Numbered from the stretch's first letter, positions 16,032 through 24,687 are shown. The stretch: 64,000 nucleotides of DNA from Streptomyces seoulensis (GCA_013364255.1 CP054936.1:7086353-7150352), one strand, 5' to 3'. A program made the numbers and translations. The notes: generated by a model from the sequence alone, not told the origin.

Positions 16032-16439
16032 ATGGCGTACGACGTCGACAAGCCGGACGAGCAGTGGCGCGCGGAGCTGACCCCGGCCGAGTACGCGGTG
16101 CTCCGCCAGGCCGGCACGGAACCCGCCTTCCAGGGCGAGTACACCGACACCAAGACGGAGGGCGTGTACGCGTGCCGGGCCTGCGGCGCGGACCTGTTCA
16201 CCTCCGGCACCAAGTTCGAGTCGCACTGCGGCTGGCCGTCCTTCTTCGACCCGAAGGACACCGACGCCGTAGAGCTGATCGAGGACCGCTCGCACGGGAT
16301 GGTGCGCACCGAGGTGCGCTGCGCCCGCTGCGGTTCGCATCTCGGGCACGTGTTCGAGGGTGAGGGGTACCCCACCCCGACCGACCAGCGGTACTGCATC
16401 AACAGCATCTCCCTGCGGCTGGCGCCGACCGAGGGCTGA
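16032..16439 (+). CDS. msrB: Peptide-methionine (R)-S-oxide reductase
   Basis: 135 residues. Repairs R-methionine sulfoxide in oxidised proteins. The zinc site is complete (Cys48/Cys51 in CRAC, Cys97/Cys100 in CARC), the catalytic Cys122 sits in RYCINS, and Cys66 in SHCGWPSFF may be the resolving residue. The start is 14 bp after murC, so the two genes are probably co-transcribed. Confidence 0.97.
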   Translation: MAYDVDKPDEQWRAELTPAEYAVLRQAGTEPAFQGEYTDTKTEGVYACRACGADLFTSGTKFESHCGWPSFFDPKDTDAVELIEDRSHGMVRTEVRCARCGSHLGHVFEGEGYPTPTDQRYCINSISLRLAPTEG

Positions 16440-16466
16440 GCGGGGCCTCCTGGAGGCCGCACCGCT

Positions 16467-16496
16467 TTGCGAGGTCTTTCCGAAGTGGGACAATAT
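16467..16496 (+). promoter_or_regulatory. Candidate housekeeping promoter of the DUF6479 gene
   Basis: TTGCGA (16467-16472), an 18-bp spacer and CAATAT (16491-16496). A transcript from here would begin around 16503, just at the hairpin that follows, leaving a leader of about 110 bases before the coding start. Confidence 0.5.
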
Positions 16497-16504
16497 GGGG
16501 CAGA

Positions 16505-16554
16505 GGTGGTGTCACCGACACCACCGCTCTCCATATCGCCATATCGCCATATCT
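16505..16554 (+). promoter_or_regulatory. 5'-leader hairpin followed by three CCATATC(G/T) repeats
   Basis: GGTGGTGTC (16505-16513) and GACACCACC (16517-16525) form a perfect 9-bp stem with a 3-base loop. Three 8-bp units, CCATATCG, CCATATCG and CCATATCT, follow from 16531, an AT-rich element in an otherwise GC-rich region. The hairpin could be an mRNA-stability element, an operator, or the msrB terminator. Confidence 0.45.
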
Positions 16555-16612
16555 CAACATCTCTGTATCTGGATACCCTCACATCGGACCTCCGCAGAGG
16601 CGGGTGGAAAAC

Positions 16613-16978
16613 ATGGTCACAGCCTCCTATGTCGTACTGGCCGCGGGACCGCAGGTGTGGGCGGTCGTCGGCGCCTTCGTCGGCGGCCTCGTCATCGTCT
16701 GCGCGTTGCTGTGGGCCGTCGGGATGGGCATCGGCGTGATGCGCCGGGAACCGGACCGGCCCGAGGCGGAAGAGCAGCCGCGGCTTCCGGTCACCGGCGC
16801 CATCGAGGAGATCAGCGAGATGCGCGAGCCGGACGAGGTGGAGTGCGAGGACGGCAGGCGCATCCTGCCGCACGAACTGCACGCCGCCGGCACCCGGCGC
16901 AGCGACGACCAGCACCGGCACCGCTGGGCGCCCGGCACCAGCGGCTCCTTCGGCAGCGGCGGCTCCGGCGCCCACTGA
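16613..16978 (+). CDS. DUF6479 family single-pass membrane protein
   Basis: 121 residues from ATG 16613; a GTG nine bases earlier is also in frame. One membrane helix (VWAVVGAFVGGLVIVCALLWAVGMGIG) is followed by a charged cytoplasmic or surface tail with LPVTGAIEEISEMREPDEVE and a Gly/Ser-rich end. This matches the Streptomyces DUF6479 pattern. Function unknown. It has its own candidate promoter and a strong terminator, so it is probably a single-gene unit. Confidence 0.78.
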   Translation: MVTASYVVLAAGPQVWAVVGAFVGGLVIVCALLWAVGMGIGVMRREPDRPEAEEQPRLPVTGAIEEISEMREPDEVECEDGRRILPHELHAAGTRRSDDQHRHRWAPGTSGSFGSGGSGAH

Positions 16979-16992
16979 CGCCCCGCCTCGCC

Positions 16993-17034
16993 CCCGTACG
17001 GGGCGGTCCCCGACACGGGACCGCCCCGTACGGG
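16993..17034 (+). terminator. Strong terminator hairpin after the DUF6479 gene
   Basis: Perfect 18-bp inverted repeat, 16993-17010 and 17017-17034, with a 6-base loop. It separates the DUF6479 gene from the ABC transporter genes. Confidence 0.85.
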
Positions 17035-17144
17035 TGTTCGCGTCCCCCGCGACCCCGGGCGTCTAGACTCTTGGCGCAACGGCCCGCGTGACCGTGGCCG
17101 AGAGCGGGCAGCTACTGCCAGACACCCGAAGGGTATTCGGCGTC

Positions 17145-18275
17145 TTGATACGCATAGATACAGTCACCAAGCGGTACCCGGACGGCACGGTGGCGGTCGA
17201 CCGGCTGTCGCTCGACATACCGGACCGCTCGATCACCGTTCTCGTCGGACCTTCCGGCTGCGGCAAGACCACCACCCTGCGCATGATCAACCGGATGGTG
17301 GAGCCGAGCGAGGGCGCCATCCTCCTCGACGGCGCCGACATCAGGAAACAGCCCGTCAACACCCTGCGCCGGTCGATGGGTTACGTCATCCAGAACGCGG
17401 GGCTCTTCCAGCACCGCACCATCGTCGACAACATCGCCACCGTGCCCCGGCTGCTCGGCTGGAGCAAGCAGAAGTCCCGTGCCCGCGCGGCCGAGTTGAT
17501 GGAGCGCGTCGGCCTCGACACGGCACTCGCCAAGCGCTACCCCTACCAGCTCTCCGGCGGCCAGCAGCAGCGCGTCGGCGTGGCCCGGGCGCTCGCCGCC
17601 GACCCGCCCGTACTCCTGATGGACGAGCCCTTCTCGGCCGTCGACCCGGTGGTGCGCAAGGGTCTCCAGGACGAACTGCTGCGCATTCAGGACGAGTTGG
17701 GCAAGACGATCGTCTTCGTCACCCACGACATCGACGAGGCCGTCAAACTCGGCACGATGGTGGCGGTGCTGCGCACCGGCGGCCGGCTCGCCCAGTACGC
17801 GCCGCCCGCCGAGCTGCTGAGCGCGCCCGCCGACGCCTTCGTGGAGGACTTCCTCGGCGCCGACCGCGGCATCCGCCGGCTGTCGTTCTTCGGCAGCGAC
17901 GCACTGGAGCTGCGGACGGAACCGATCGTCGCCGTCGACTCCACCGCCGAGCAGATCGCCGCGCGCGCCGTCACGGACGCCCCCTGCCTCCTGGTCACCG
18001 GCCTCGACGGCAGGCCGCTGGGCTGGAGCGCGCCCGAGGACCTCACCGCCGGCGCGGTGCACACCGAACGACTCATCTCCTGCGGACGGCCGTTCGTGCA
18101 CGGCGAGGACTCCCTGCGCGCCGCCCTCGACTGCGCCGTGCTCTCGCCCACCGGCTGGGCGGTCGCCGTGGACGGCGCCGGCCGGGCGGTCGGCGTCGTC
18201 TCCCAGCAGACCATCGGCGAGGCCATCCGCGGCGCCCACGCCGAGGGGCGCGCCGAGGCGAAGGCCGGTCGATGA
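17145..18275 (+). CDS. Glycine betaine/proline-type ABC transporter ATP-binding protein (OpuCA/ProV-like)
   Basis: 376 residues from TTG 17145 (LIRIDTVTKRYPDG, matching the usual family N-terminus); GAAGGG lies 11 bases upstream. Couples ATP hydrolysis to osmoprotectant uptake. Motifs: Walker A GPSGCGKTT (35-43), Q-loop YVIQNAGLFQH, signature LSGGQQQR, Walker B VLLMDEP and switch VTHDIDEA. The last about 115 residues have a degenerate CBS-like region, a known regulatory part of OpuCA proteins. Its stop overlaps the first permease start by 4 bp. The matching binding protein lies 6.4 kb away beyond the conservon. Confidence 0.9.
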   Translation: MIRIDTVTKRYPDGTVAVDRLSLDIPDRSITVLVGPSGCGKTTTLRMINRMVEPSEGAILLDGADIRKQPVNTLRRSMGYVIQNAGLFQHRTIVDNIATVPRLLGWSKQKSRARAAELMERVGLDTALAKRYPYQLSGGQQQRVGVARALAADPPVLLMDEPFSAVDPVVRKGLQDELLRIQDELGKTIVFVTHDIDEAVKLGTMVAVLRTGGRLAQYAPPAELLSAPADAFVEDFLGADRGIRRLSFFGSDALELRTEPIVAVDSTAEQIAARAVTDAPCLLVTGLDGRPLGWSAPEDLTAGAVHTERLISCGRPFVHGEDSLRAALDCAVLSPTGWAVAVDGAGRAVGVVSQQTIGEAIRGAHAEGRAEAKAGR

Positions 18276-18991
18276 ACCGCTTCTTCGACCTCCCGAGCGA
18301 CCTCCAGCACGACTGGCTCGGCCTGATCGGGCTGCATCTGCGCGAGGCCCTGCTGCCGGTCCTGGCCGGCCTCCTGCTCTCCCTGCCGATCGCCCAGCTG
18401 TGCGTGCGCTTCCGCTGGTTGTACGCGCCGGTACTGGGCGTGACGACGATCCTGTACGCCATCCCGTCGCTGGCCGTCTTCGTGGTCCTCATCGACTACA
18501 CCGGCCAGACCGAGCTGACCGTGATGATCCCGCTCGCCGTCTACAGCCTGGTGGTGCTCGTCCCGGCCATCGTCGACGGCGTCCGCTCGGTGCCGCAGGA
18601 GACGCTCGCCGCCGCCACCGCGATGGGCCTGGGGCCGGTGCGCCGCTACCTCCAGGTGCAGTTGCCGATCGCCCTGCCCGCCATCATCGCCGGACTGCGG
18701 GTGGCCGCCGTCTCCAGCATCTCCCTGGTGAGCGTCGGCATGCTGATCGGCAACCAGGGCGCGCTGGGCAACCTGCTCAACGACGCCAACATCTACCACC
18801 GGCCCGAACTCGCCTGGAACTCCGTGCTCACCACGGCGGGCCTGGCCATCCTCGTCGACGCCGCCCTGGTCCTGCTGCGGCTGCTGCTGACCCCCTGGAT
18901 GCCGCGCGGCACCCGCCGGCGCGGGTCGAGGACCGCCGCCGAGGTCCGGCCGGAGCCGGCCGCGCCCGCAGCCGAGGAGGCCGCCCGGTGA
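18272..18991 (+). CDS. Glycine betaine-type ABC transporter permease 1
   Basis: 239 residues with five or six membrane helices (LLPVLAGLLLSLPIAQLCVRF, VLGVTTILYAIPSLAVFVVLI). The EAA loop for ATPase contact is TLAAATAMGLGPVRRYLQVQLP. ATGA overlap with the ATPase gene and GTGA overlap with the next permease indicate coupled translation. The C-terminal 25 residues are Ala/Pro/Glu-rich and not part of the membrane fold. Confidence 0.9.
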   Translation: MNRFFDLPSDLQHDWLGLIGLHLREALLPVLAGLLLSLPIAQLCVRFRWLYAPVLGVTTILYAIPSLAVFVVLIDYTGQTELTVMIPLAVYSLVVLVPAIVDGVRSVPQETLAAATAMGLGPVRRYLQVQLPIALPAIIAGLRVAAVSSISLVSVGMLIGNQGALGNLLNDANIYHRPELAWNSVLTTAGLAILVDAALVLLRLLLTPWMPRGTRRRGSRTAAEVRPEPAAPAAEEAAR

Positions 18992-19656
18992 ACGTGCTCC
19001 ACTTCGTCAACGCCTTCTTCGGCGACGGCGCCCACTGGCACGGCTACGACGGCATCCCCACCCGGCTGGCCGAGCATGTCCGCTACTGCCTGATCGCGCT
19101 CGCCATAGCGGCCGCCATCGGCCTGCCCGTCGGCCTGGTCACCGGGCACTACGGCCGCGGCGGCAACGCCCTGGCCCTGCTGGCCACCGCCGCGCGGGCG
19201 CTGCCCAGCTTCGGCCTGCTGGTGCTGATGACCATCACCGTCGGCTTCGGCCTGCTGCCCGTCATGGTCCCGCTGGTCGTCCTCGCCGTCCCGCCGATCC
19301 TGGTGACCACCTACGAGTCGATGCGCTCCGTGGACCCCTCGCCGGTGGACGCCGCCCGGGGGATGGGCATGCAGGAGTCACGCATCCTGCTCCAGGTCGA
19401 ACTGCCCGTGGCGCTCCCGCTGATCCTCAGCGGACTGCGCTCGGGCGCCATCCAGATCGTCTCCACGGCGACCATCGCGGCCTACGTCGGCATCGGCGGC
19501 CTCGGCCGCTACATCATCGACGGGCTCTACCAGCGCGACTACGAGAAGGTGGTGGGCGGCGCGAGTCTGGTCGCCGGGCTGGCGCTGATCACGCTGGTGC
19601 TGTTCTGGGCCGCCGCCCGGTGCACGGTCTCCCGGGGAGTGCGGCGCGGGGCGTGA
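18988..19656 (+). CDS. Glycine betaine-type ABC transporter permease 2
   Basis: 222 residues from GTG 18988, which overlaps the previous stop. Membrane helices include YCLIALAIAAAIGLPVGLVTG and SFGLLVLMTITVGFGLLPVMVPLVVLA, and the EAA loop is PVDAARGMGMQESRILLQVELP. Pairs with permease 1 as a heterodimer, as in OpuCB/OpuCD. It is followed by a strong hairpin and by the conservon genes arriving from the other strand. Confidence 0.9.
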   Translation: MNVLHFVNAFFGDGAHWHGYDGIPTRLAEHVRYCLIALAIAAAIGLPVGLVTGHYGRGGNALALLATAARALPSFGLLVLMTITVGFGLLPVMVPLVVLAVPPILVTTYESMRSVDPSPVDAARGMGMQESRILLQVELPVALPLILSGLRSGAIQIVSTATIAAYVGIGGLGRYIIDGLYQRDYEKVVGGASLVAGLALITLVLFWAAARCTVSRGVRRGA

Positions 19657-19663
19657 GGCGGGA

Positions 19664-19704
19664 CGCGCGCGGGGCGCGGGCGACGCGCCCGCGCCCCGCG
19701 CGCG
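19664..19704. terminator. Bidirectional terminator between permease 2 and cvnD
   Basis: Perfect 18-bp inverted repeat (19664-19681 and 19687-19704) with a 5-base loop, between two convergent genes. Confidence 0.85.
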
Positions 19705-19723
19705 GGTCCTCGCCGCGGTCGGT

Positions 19724-20329
19724 TCAGCCGCCGTTCGCGGCCAGCGCCGATTCCAGGACGACCAGCAGCGCGTCGCGCACGGAGCCGCGTTCGCGGGCGT
19801 CGAAGACGAGCAGCGGGACGTGCTCGGACACGTCCAGCGCCCAGCGGACCTCCTCCAGGGAGTGCTCCAGACGGCCGTCGAAGGCGTTGAGCGCCACCGC
19901 GAACGGGATGCCCCGGTGCTCGAAGTAGTCGACGGCCGCGTAGCAGTCGTCCAGCCGCCGGGTGTCGACGATGACGAGCCCGCCGACCGCGCCCTCCACG
20001 ATGTCGTCCCACATGAAGCCGAACCGTTCCTGTCCGGGCGTGCCGAACAGGTACAGCTTCAGCGTCGGGTCGATGGTGATGCACCCGAAGTCCATCGCCA
20101 CCGTGGTGGTGGTCTTGCGCGGGGTGTGGCTGAGGTCGTCCACGCCCGCCGCGACCTCGGTGATGGCCGCCTCGGTGGTGAGCGGCTCGATCTCGGAGAT
20201 GGCGCCGACGGCGGTGGTCTTGCCGACGCCGAAGCCGCCCGCGATCACCAACTTGACCGGCAGCGGCGGGCGTACGGCGGACTGCTCGGCCGCCGAGGCG
20301 CCGCGGACGAGTTGTTCGGTCGGTGTCAC
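19724..20329 (-). CDS. cvnD: Conservon GTP-binding protein (CvnD type)
   Basis: 201 residues from GTG 20329, overlapping the cvnC stop (GTGA). Small Ras/MglA-like GTPase: P-loop GGFGVGKTT (31-39), switch II region FGTPGQERF (95-103) and NAFD (148-151) for guanine specificity. In conservons this protein is proposed to work with the CvnA sensor and CvnB roadblock protein like a eukaryotic G-protein module at the membrane. It is the last gene of the operon; no cytochrome P450 (CvnE) follows. Confidence 0.93.
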   Translation of the reverse strand: MTPTEQLVRGASAAEQSAVRPPLPVKLVIAGGFGVGKTTAVGAISEIEPLTTEAAITEVAAGVDDLSHTPRKTTTTVAMDFGCITIDPTLKLYLFGTPGQERFGFMWDDIVEGAVGGLVIVDTRRLDDCYAAVDYFEHRGIPFAVALNAFDGRLEHSLEEVRWALDVSEHVPLLVFDARERGSVRDALLVVLESALAANGG

Positions 20330-20733
20330 GGAGTAACTCCCCGGGAGTCGGGGATGGCCCGCAGGCCATCGATAACCCTGCGCAGGACGGAGGCGTCGTG
20401 GGTGGCGCCGGTGTCGGGCACGTGCACCGTCAGATGTCCGGTGGCGCGCAGGTCCTCGGCGAGGATCCGCACCACGTTCAGGTGCAGCCGCAGCCGGGCC
20501 GCCAGTTCCGCGATCGACTGCGGGCGGCGGCAGGCGGAGACGATGTCGTGCTGCTCGAAGGAGAGTCCGTCCAGCGCCGCCAGACCGTCGGCGGTCGCCA
20601 CCACCTGGGTCTCCACCGGCACCGGCCGGCCGGCCGCGGTGGGCGCCACCCGGCCGGCGGTGACCAGGAACGGCCGCACGGCGGGAGCGGGGCCCACCGG
20701 GTCGGGGCCCGGGGGCACGGGGCCGTCCGCCAT
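20326..20733 (-). CDS. cvnC: Conservon DUF742 protein (CvnC type)
   Basis: 135 residues. DUF742 proteins have a winged-helix-like fold; visible are VRPFLVTAGRV, LSFEQHDIVSACRRPQSIAELAARLRLHLNVVRILAEDL and the C-terminal VLRRVIDGLRAI. The middle looks like a helix-turn-helix, but in conservons it is thought to be a protein adaptor. Starts 35 bp after cvnB and overlaps cvnD. Confidence 0.93.
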   Translation of the reverse strand: MADGPVPPGPDPVGPAPAVRPFLVTAGRVAPTAAGRPVPVETQVVATADGLAALDGLSFEQHDIVSACRRPQSIAELAARLRLHLNVVRILAEDLRATGHLTVHVPDTGATHDASVLRRVIDGLRAIPDSRGVTP

Positions 20734-20768
20734 GGGGCGCTCTTCCTTCCTCGACCGGCTCCGGCCGG

Positions 20769-21245
20769 TCAGCGCGTGGCCGCCGCGCCGACGCTGTTCT
20801 TCAGTTCGAGCACCAGCTGCGGGTTGAGCGCCGTGCCGGCGCGGTTGGCGAACAGCGTCATCTCGTAGGCGATGTTGCCGAGCTTGGCCTCCTTGTCGGT
20901 GACCACGCCGAGGACCGCGCCGCTGCCGATCGCGGAGACCAGGACGTGGCCGCCCTCCAGGTCGATGATGACCTTGTTGAGGGCGCCGAGGCGGTAGTTG
21001 CCGGAGGCCCCGGCGGCCAGGCTGGTGATGCCGGAGACGATGGCGGCCAGCCGCTCGGAGTCGGCGTGCTCGCGCAGTTGCGAGACGGCGATCAGCAGTC
21101 CGTCGGAGGAGACCGCGATGGCGTCGACGACGCCCGCGGTCTCGGTCGCGAAGCGGTTGAGCAGCCAGGTGAAGTCTGCTGCGGCGGCCTGCAGTTCGGT
21201 CGGCGTGGCGCCTTCCGGCGGCGTGTCACCTGTCGACGTGCTCAC
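20769..21245 (-). CDS. cvnB: Conservon roadblock/LC7 protein (CvnB type)
   Basis: 158 residues from GTG 21245, overlapping the cvnA stop. Roadblock/LC7 fold: LNRFATETAGVVDAIAVSSDGLLIAVS, LAAIVSGITSLAAGASGNYRLGALNKVIIDLEGGHVLVSAIGSGAVLGVVT and the last helix. Such proteins regulate small GTPases and here would link CvnA to CvnD. Confidence 0.94.
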   Translation of the reverse strand: MSTSTGDTPPEGATPTELQAAAADFTWLLNRFATETAGVVDAIAVSSDGLLIAVSQLREHADSERLAAIVSGITSLAAGASGNYRLGALNKVIIDLEGGHVLVSAIGSGAVLGVVTDKEAKLGNIAYEMTLFANRAGTALNPQLVLELKNSVGAAATR

Positions 21246-24200
21246 TGCTCGGCTCCTTCCGGGAGGTCGTTGCGGTACTGCGTGCGGGGGGCGTCGCCGG
21301 GGGCGGCGCCGGGGTCGTCGCGGAGCGCGGGGCGGGGGTGCGTGCCGGTGTCGCGGTGGGCGCGCTCCACGGCGGCCTCGAACTCCTCCAGCGCGGACCG
21401 TACGGCGTCGGCGTCGGCCTGCGGGGCGGGTTCGCGCGGCGACTGCGCGGCCGCGCCGTCGGCGGCCGTCCGCAGGGTGGCGCCGCGCACGCGCCGACGG
21501 AGCGGCCGTGAGCCGCCGTCCCCGGCGCCGGGGGTGTCGCCGACCGTGGCCGAGGGGGCGGTGCCGGGAGCGGCTGGGGGAGGGGTGCCGGGGGTGGCCG
21601 AAGGCGCGGTGCCGGTAGTGGCCGGGGGAGGGGTGCCGGGGGTGGCCGGTGGGGTGCTTCCGGCGGGGGCCGACTCCGCACGGGCGCGGGGGATGAACGG
21701 GAGCGGCCCGGCCGAGCCGTCCTCCTCCGACGCGGTCTCGCGCCGGGGCACCCGGCGGGGGAGCGGCCGAGCCGGCTCGTCCCCGTCACCGGCCCGGGCG
21801 TGCTCGGACGCCCCGGCGACGAGCGGCGCGGCGGGAGTTCGGTCGGCCGAGCCGGGTACGGCAGGGGTGCGGTCGGCCGAGCCGGATACGGCTGGGGTGC
21901 GGTCGGCTGGGCCGGGTACGGCCGGGTTCGTGGCGGCAGTGGTGGGTGTGCCCGGGCGCGATGCGGTCGGGTGCGGCCCGACCGGGGTCCGGTCGGCCGA
22001 GCCGGGTGCGGCCGCGGCCGTGGCGGGTGCGTCTGGGGTCGCTGCGGTCGGGTGCGGCGCGGCCGGTGCGCGGCCGGCCGAGCCGGGTACGGCAGGGGTC
22101 GAGGTGGCAGTGGTGGGCGTGCCCGGGCGCGGCGCGGGCGCGTGCGGCCCGGCCGGGTTCGGGCCGGCCGGGTTCGGGGCGGCCGCCTCGGCGGTGGCGC
22201 GGCTCGGCGTGGGCGTGCCGGAGCTCGCCGGATCCGGCGTGAGCCGTTGCGCGGTGGTGCTCTCGGCGGAGCCGGGCGCGCGCCGGTCGGCGGAGTCGGC
22301 GGCGGGCCGTGTCGCGGTGTCCTGCCCGCCGGCCCGCTGCCGTACGGCCGGCCCGGCGGCGTCCACCGCGCTCATGGTCAGCAGCAGCGAGGAGGGGATC
22401 AGCGCCTCGGCCGTCACCCCGCCGCCCGGCGTACGGGACAGGGTGACGCCGACCTCCCAGCGCCGGGCGAGCGCGCCGACCACGAACAGGCCGAGCACCT
22501 TCGTCGGCACCACGTCGAGCCGCTCGCGCCGGATCAGCCGGGCGTTCTCCTCGGCCAGCCGCTCGGCGCTCATCCCCAGACCGTGATCGGCGATCGCGAT
22601 CGACGCGCCCTCGCCGCCGTACCGCACACTGACCTCGACGGTGCTCCCCTCCGGCGAGAACGACACCGCGTTCTCCAGGAGTTCGGCCACCATCAGGGTG
22701 AGGTCGCCGATGATGTCCGGCGCCACCATGACCTCGGTCTCGGCGTACAGCCGCACCCGCTGGTAGCCCTCGATCTGGCCGAGCGCGGCGCGCACCACGT
22801 TGGTGAGCGCGGTGGGTCCGGCGTCCAGGACCGTCTCGCGGATGCCGGCCAGCAGCATCAGGCTGTCGGCGTTGCGGCGCAGCCGGACGGCGATGTGGTC
22901 GATGGAGTAGAGGCGTTCGAGCAGCGCGGGATCGGTCTCGCCGCGCTCCACCGCGTCGATCAACGCGAGCTGACGTGTCGTCAGGTTGCTGACGCGGCGG
23001 CCGACGTTGCCGAACATCTCCCCGATGTTGCGGCGGCTGAGCACCTGCCGTTCCAGCAGCGCGGCGGCCGTGGTCTGCACCTGGTTGAACGCCTCGGCCA
23101 GGTCGCCGATCTCGTCGCGCGCGGTGACCGGCACGTCCCGCAGCCGGGGCGGCCCCGCGTCGTCGGCGTCGTCGTCGGCCACCCGGGACAGCTCCCGGCC
23201 GGTGGCGGCGGAGACCTCCTGCGCCGCCCCGGTGAGCGCCTGCACGGGCCGGATGACCGAGCGGCGTACGGCGACCGAGAAGGCGAGCCACAGCAGGAAG
23301 CCGAGCAGGGCCGAGGCCAGCAGCGCGGCCGCCCGCCACCAGGCGTCGGAGGAGGCGTCGTCGGCCGAGTCGGCGATCTCGTCGATCAGCGAGGAGGCGA
23401 TCTCCAGCCGGTTGGCGGCCTGTTCGGGATAGGCGGGGTAGTCGGCCAGCGCGTCCTGGAAGGTGCGCCGCACCTCCTGCGGGCTGTTGGCCTGCAAGGC
23501 GCTGGGGTCGATCTGGAGTCCGGCGTACGCCTCGGCGATCTCGCGCTGCGCGGGGCTGTGCTCCATCTCCGCGAGCCGGTCGGCCTGCGGCGCGGTGGCG
23601 AACCGGGCGAAGCGGTCGGCCTGGTAGAGGTACAGGTCGTAGGCGCCGACCGCCGCGGTGAACTCGATGAGCGCGTTGGTGTCACCGGTCGTCGCCGAGA
23701 AGACGCTGGTCTCGAAGGAGCTGTGGGCGGCGTCGGCGCGCAGCAGGGAGTCCAGCAGGTTGCCGGTGAAGGTGGCCGCGAAGGCCGCGTTGCGGTCGAG
23801 GCCGAGGCCGTCGATGAGGGTCCGGGCGGCGCCGGTGTAGGCCGGGTCGATGTTGTCGGCGGGCAGGTAGTTCTGCTCGATCGTGTCGCGCAGGCTGCTC
23901 AGGCCCTCGATCTCCTTCAGGGCCTGCGCCTCGGTGTCCGGCAGCCGGCCGCCGAACGTCCGCCGTACGACGGCGATCTGGGCGTTCACGGCGGCCTGCG
24001 CCTTGCGGTAGGCGGCGGGCGAGGGGCGGCCGCCGGCGCCCGCGGCCTCGTAGCGCACGGAGAGCAGCACGGCCTGCTGGTGCTCGGCCTCCACCCGGTC
24101 CACCAGGGCCGCCACCTGAGCGCTGTCGCGCACCAGCTGGGCCGCGGCGGCGGCGTCCCTGGCCTGGCCCACCTGGTCGGTGATGAGGTAGGCGAGCAGC

Positions 24201-24349
24201 AGGGCCACCACGGCGAGCGGCACCCCGACCAGGACGTTGAGCTTGTGCCGGAAGGGCCACCGGTCGGCGAAGCGCCGGATGCCGTGGCTGCCGGACGGAG
24301 CGGGCGGTGAGGCCGGCCGGTCGGGCGCGTCCACCTGGCTCGTGGACAC
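21242..24349 (-). CDS. cvnA: Conservon sensor histidine kinase-like protein (CvnA type) with long disordered tail
   Basis: 1035 residues from GTG 24349 (AAGGAGG five bases upstream); the open frame continues 5' only by chance. Layout: cytoplasmic N-tail, membrane helix about 38-58, an extracytoplasmic all-helical sensor domain of the nitrate/nitrite-sensor type, second helix about 337-357, HAMP, a helical dimerisation region (RRVSNLTTRQLALIDAVE), then a HATPase with LLENAVSFSPEG and DHGLGM. From about residue 663 onward some 370 residues are Pro/Ala/Thr/Gly-rich repeats such as PGSADRTPA and PGTPPPA. No obvious phospho-accepting His motif of standard kinases is seen, as in other CvnA proteins. 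First gene of the cvnABCD operon. Confidence 0.92.
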   Translation of the reverse strand: MSTSQVDAPDRPASPPAPSGSHGIRRFADRWPFRHKLNVLVGVPLAVVALLLAYLITDQVGQARDAAAAAQLVRDSAQVAALVDRVEAEHQQAVLLSVRYEAAGAGGRPSPAAYRKAQAAVNAQIAVVRRTFGGRLPDTEAQALKEIEGLSSLRDTIEQNYLPADNIDPAYTGAARTLIDGLGLDRNAAFAATFTGNLLDSLLRADAAHSSFETSVFSATTGDTNALIEFTAAVGAYDLYLYQADRFARFATAPQADRLAEMEHSPAQREIAEAYAGLQIDPSALQANSPQEVRRTFQDALADYPAYPEQAANRLEIASSLIDEIADSADDASSDAWWRAAALLASALLGFLLWLAFSVAVRRSVIRPVQALTGAAQEVSAATGRELSRVADDDADDAGPPRLRDVPVTARDEIGDLAEAFNQVQTTAAALLERQVLSRRNIGEMFGNVGRRVSNLTTRQLALIDAVERGETDPALLERLYSIDHIAVRLRRNADSLMLLAGIRETVLDAGPTALTNVVRAALGQIEGYQRVRLYAETEVMVAPDIIGDLTLMVAELLENAVSFSPEGSTVEVSVRYGGEGASIAIADHGLGMSAERLAEENARLIRRERLDVVPTKVLGLFVVGALARRWEVGVTLSRTPGGGVTAEALIPSSLLLTMSAVDAAGPAVRQRAGGQDTATRPAADSADRRAPGSAESTTAQRLTPDPASSGTPTPSRATAEAAAPNPAGPNPAGPHAPAPRPGTPTTATSTPAVPGSAGRAPAAPHPTAATPDAPATAAAAPGSADRTPVGPHPTASRPGTPTTAATNPAVPGPADRTPAVSGSADRTPAVPGSADRTPAAPLVAGASEHARAGDGDEPARPLPRRVPRRETASEEDGSAGPLPFIPRARAESAPAGSTPPATPGTPPPATTGTAPSATPGTPPPAAPGTAPSATVGDTPGAGDGGSRPLRRRVRGATLRTAADGAAAQSPREPAPQADADAVRSALEEFEAAVERAHRDTGTHPRPALRDDPGAAPGDAPRTQYRNDLPEGAEQ

Positions 24350-24687
24350 CGGGCCTCCTTCGAAGGGTGTCTCCACCCGGGACGGTCGTGACGGAATGAC
24401 GCCCGTGGACACCGAAGCGGCCCGTGCGCACCGCTGTGACCGACGTCGACTCCCGTGAAATCTAACCGTTCCGGCGACCGCCCCCGACTCGTCCCATGTC
24501 AAGAATGGGTTACGAAGCCTCCTCCCGCGCTTCACAACTCGCCGGGGATCGAAGCCAATCGGTGACCCGGCGGCCCTTGACTGACCGAGAACCGGCTGGA
24601 TTGGATCAGTAGGGTGCGGCATCCCGCATGCCGCGCGGCCCCGCCATCGCCATGCCCTCACCAACTTACGAGCCCGGAACGGGAATT
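24350..24687. promoter_or_regulatory. Divergent control region of cvnA and the betaine-binding protein gene
   Basis: 338-bp gap without a gene. For the plus-strand gene, TTGACT (24578-24583), an 18-bp spacer and TTGGAT (24602-24607) form a candidate promoter; the dyad GCGGCAT-N5-ATGCCGC (24617-24635) would lie at or just after its start site. On the minus strand a perfect -35 hexamer TTGACA (24503-24498) sits inside the dyad CCCAT-N7-ATGGG (24494-24510), but no good -10 is found at the right distance. Confidence 0.45.

Noticed and set aside
17128..17144. GGGTAT before the ABC ATPase as a sigma-B-type -10 element
   Set aside because: No matching GNNT-type -35 at 14-16 bp and the start would fall on the TTG start codon. 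TAGACT near 17063 is an equally weak alternative.
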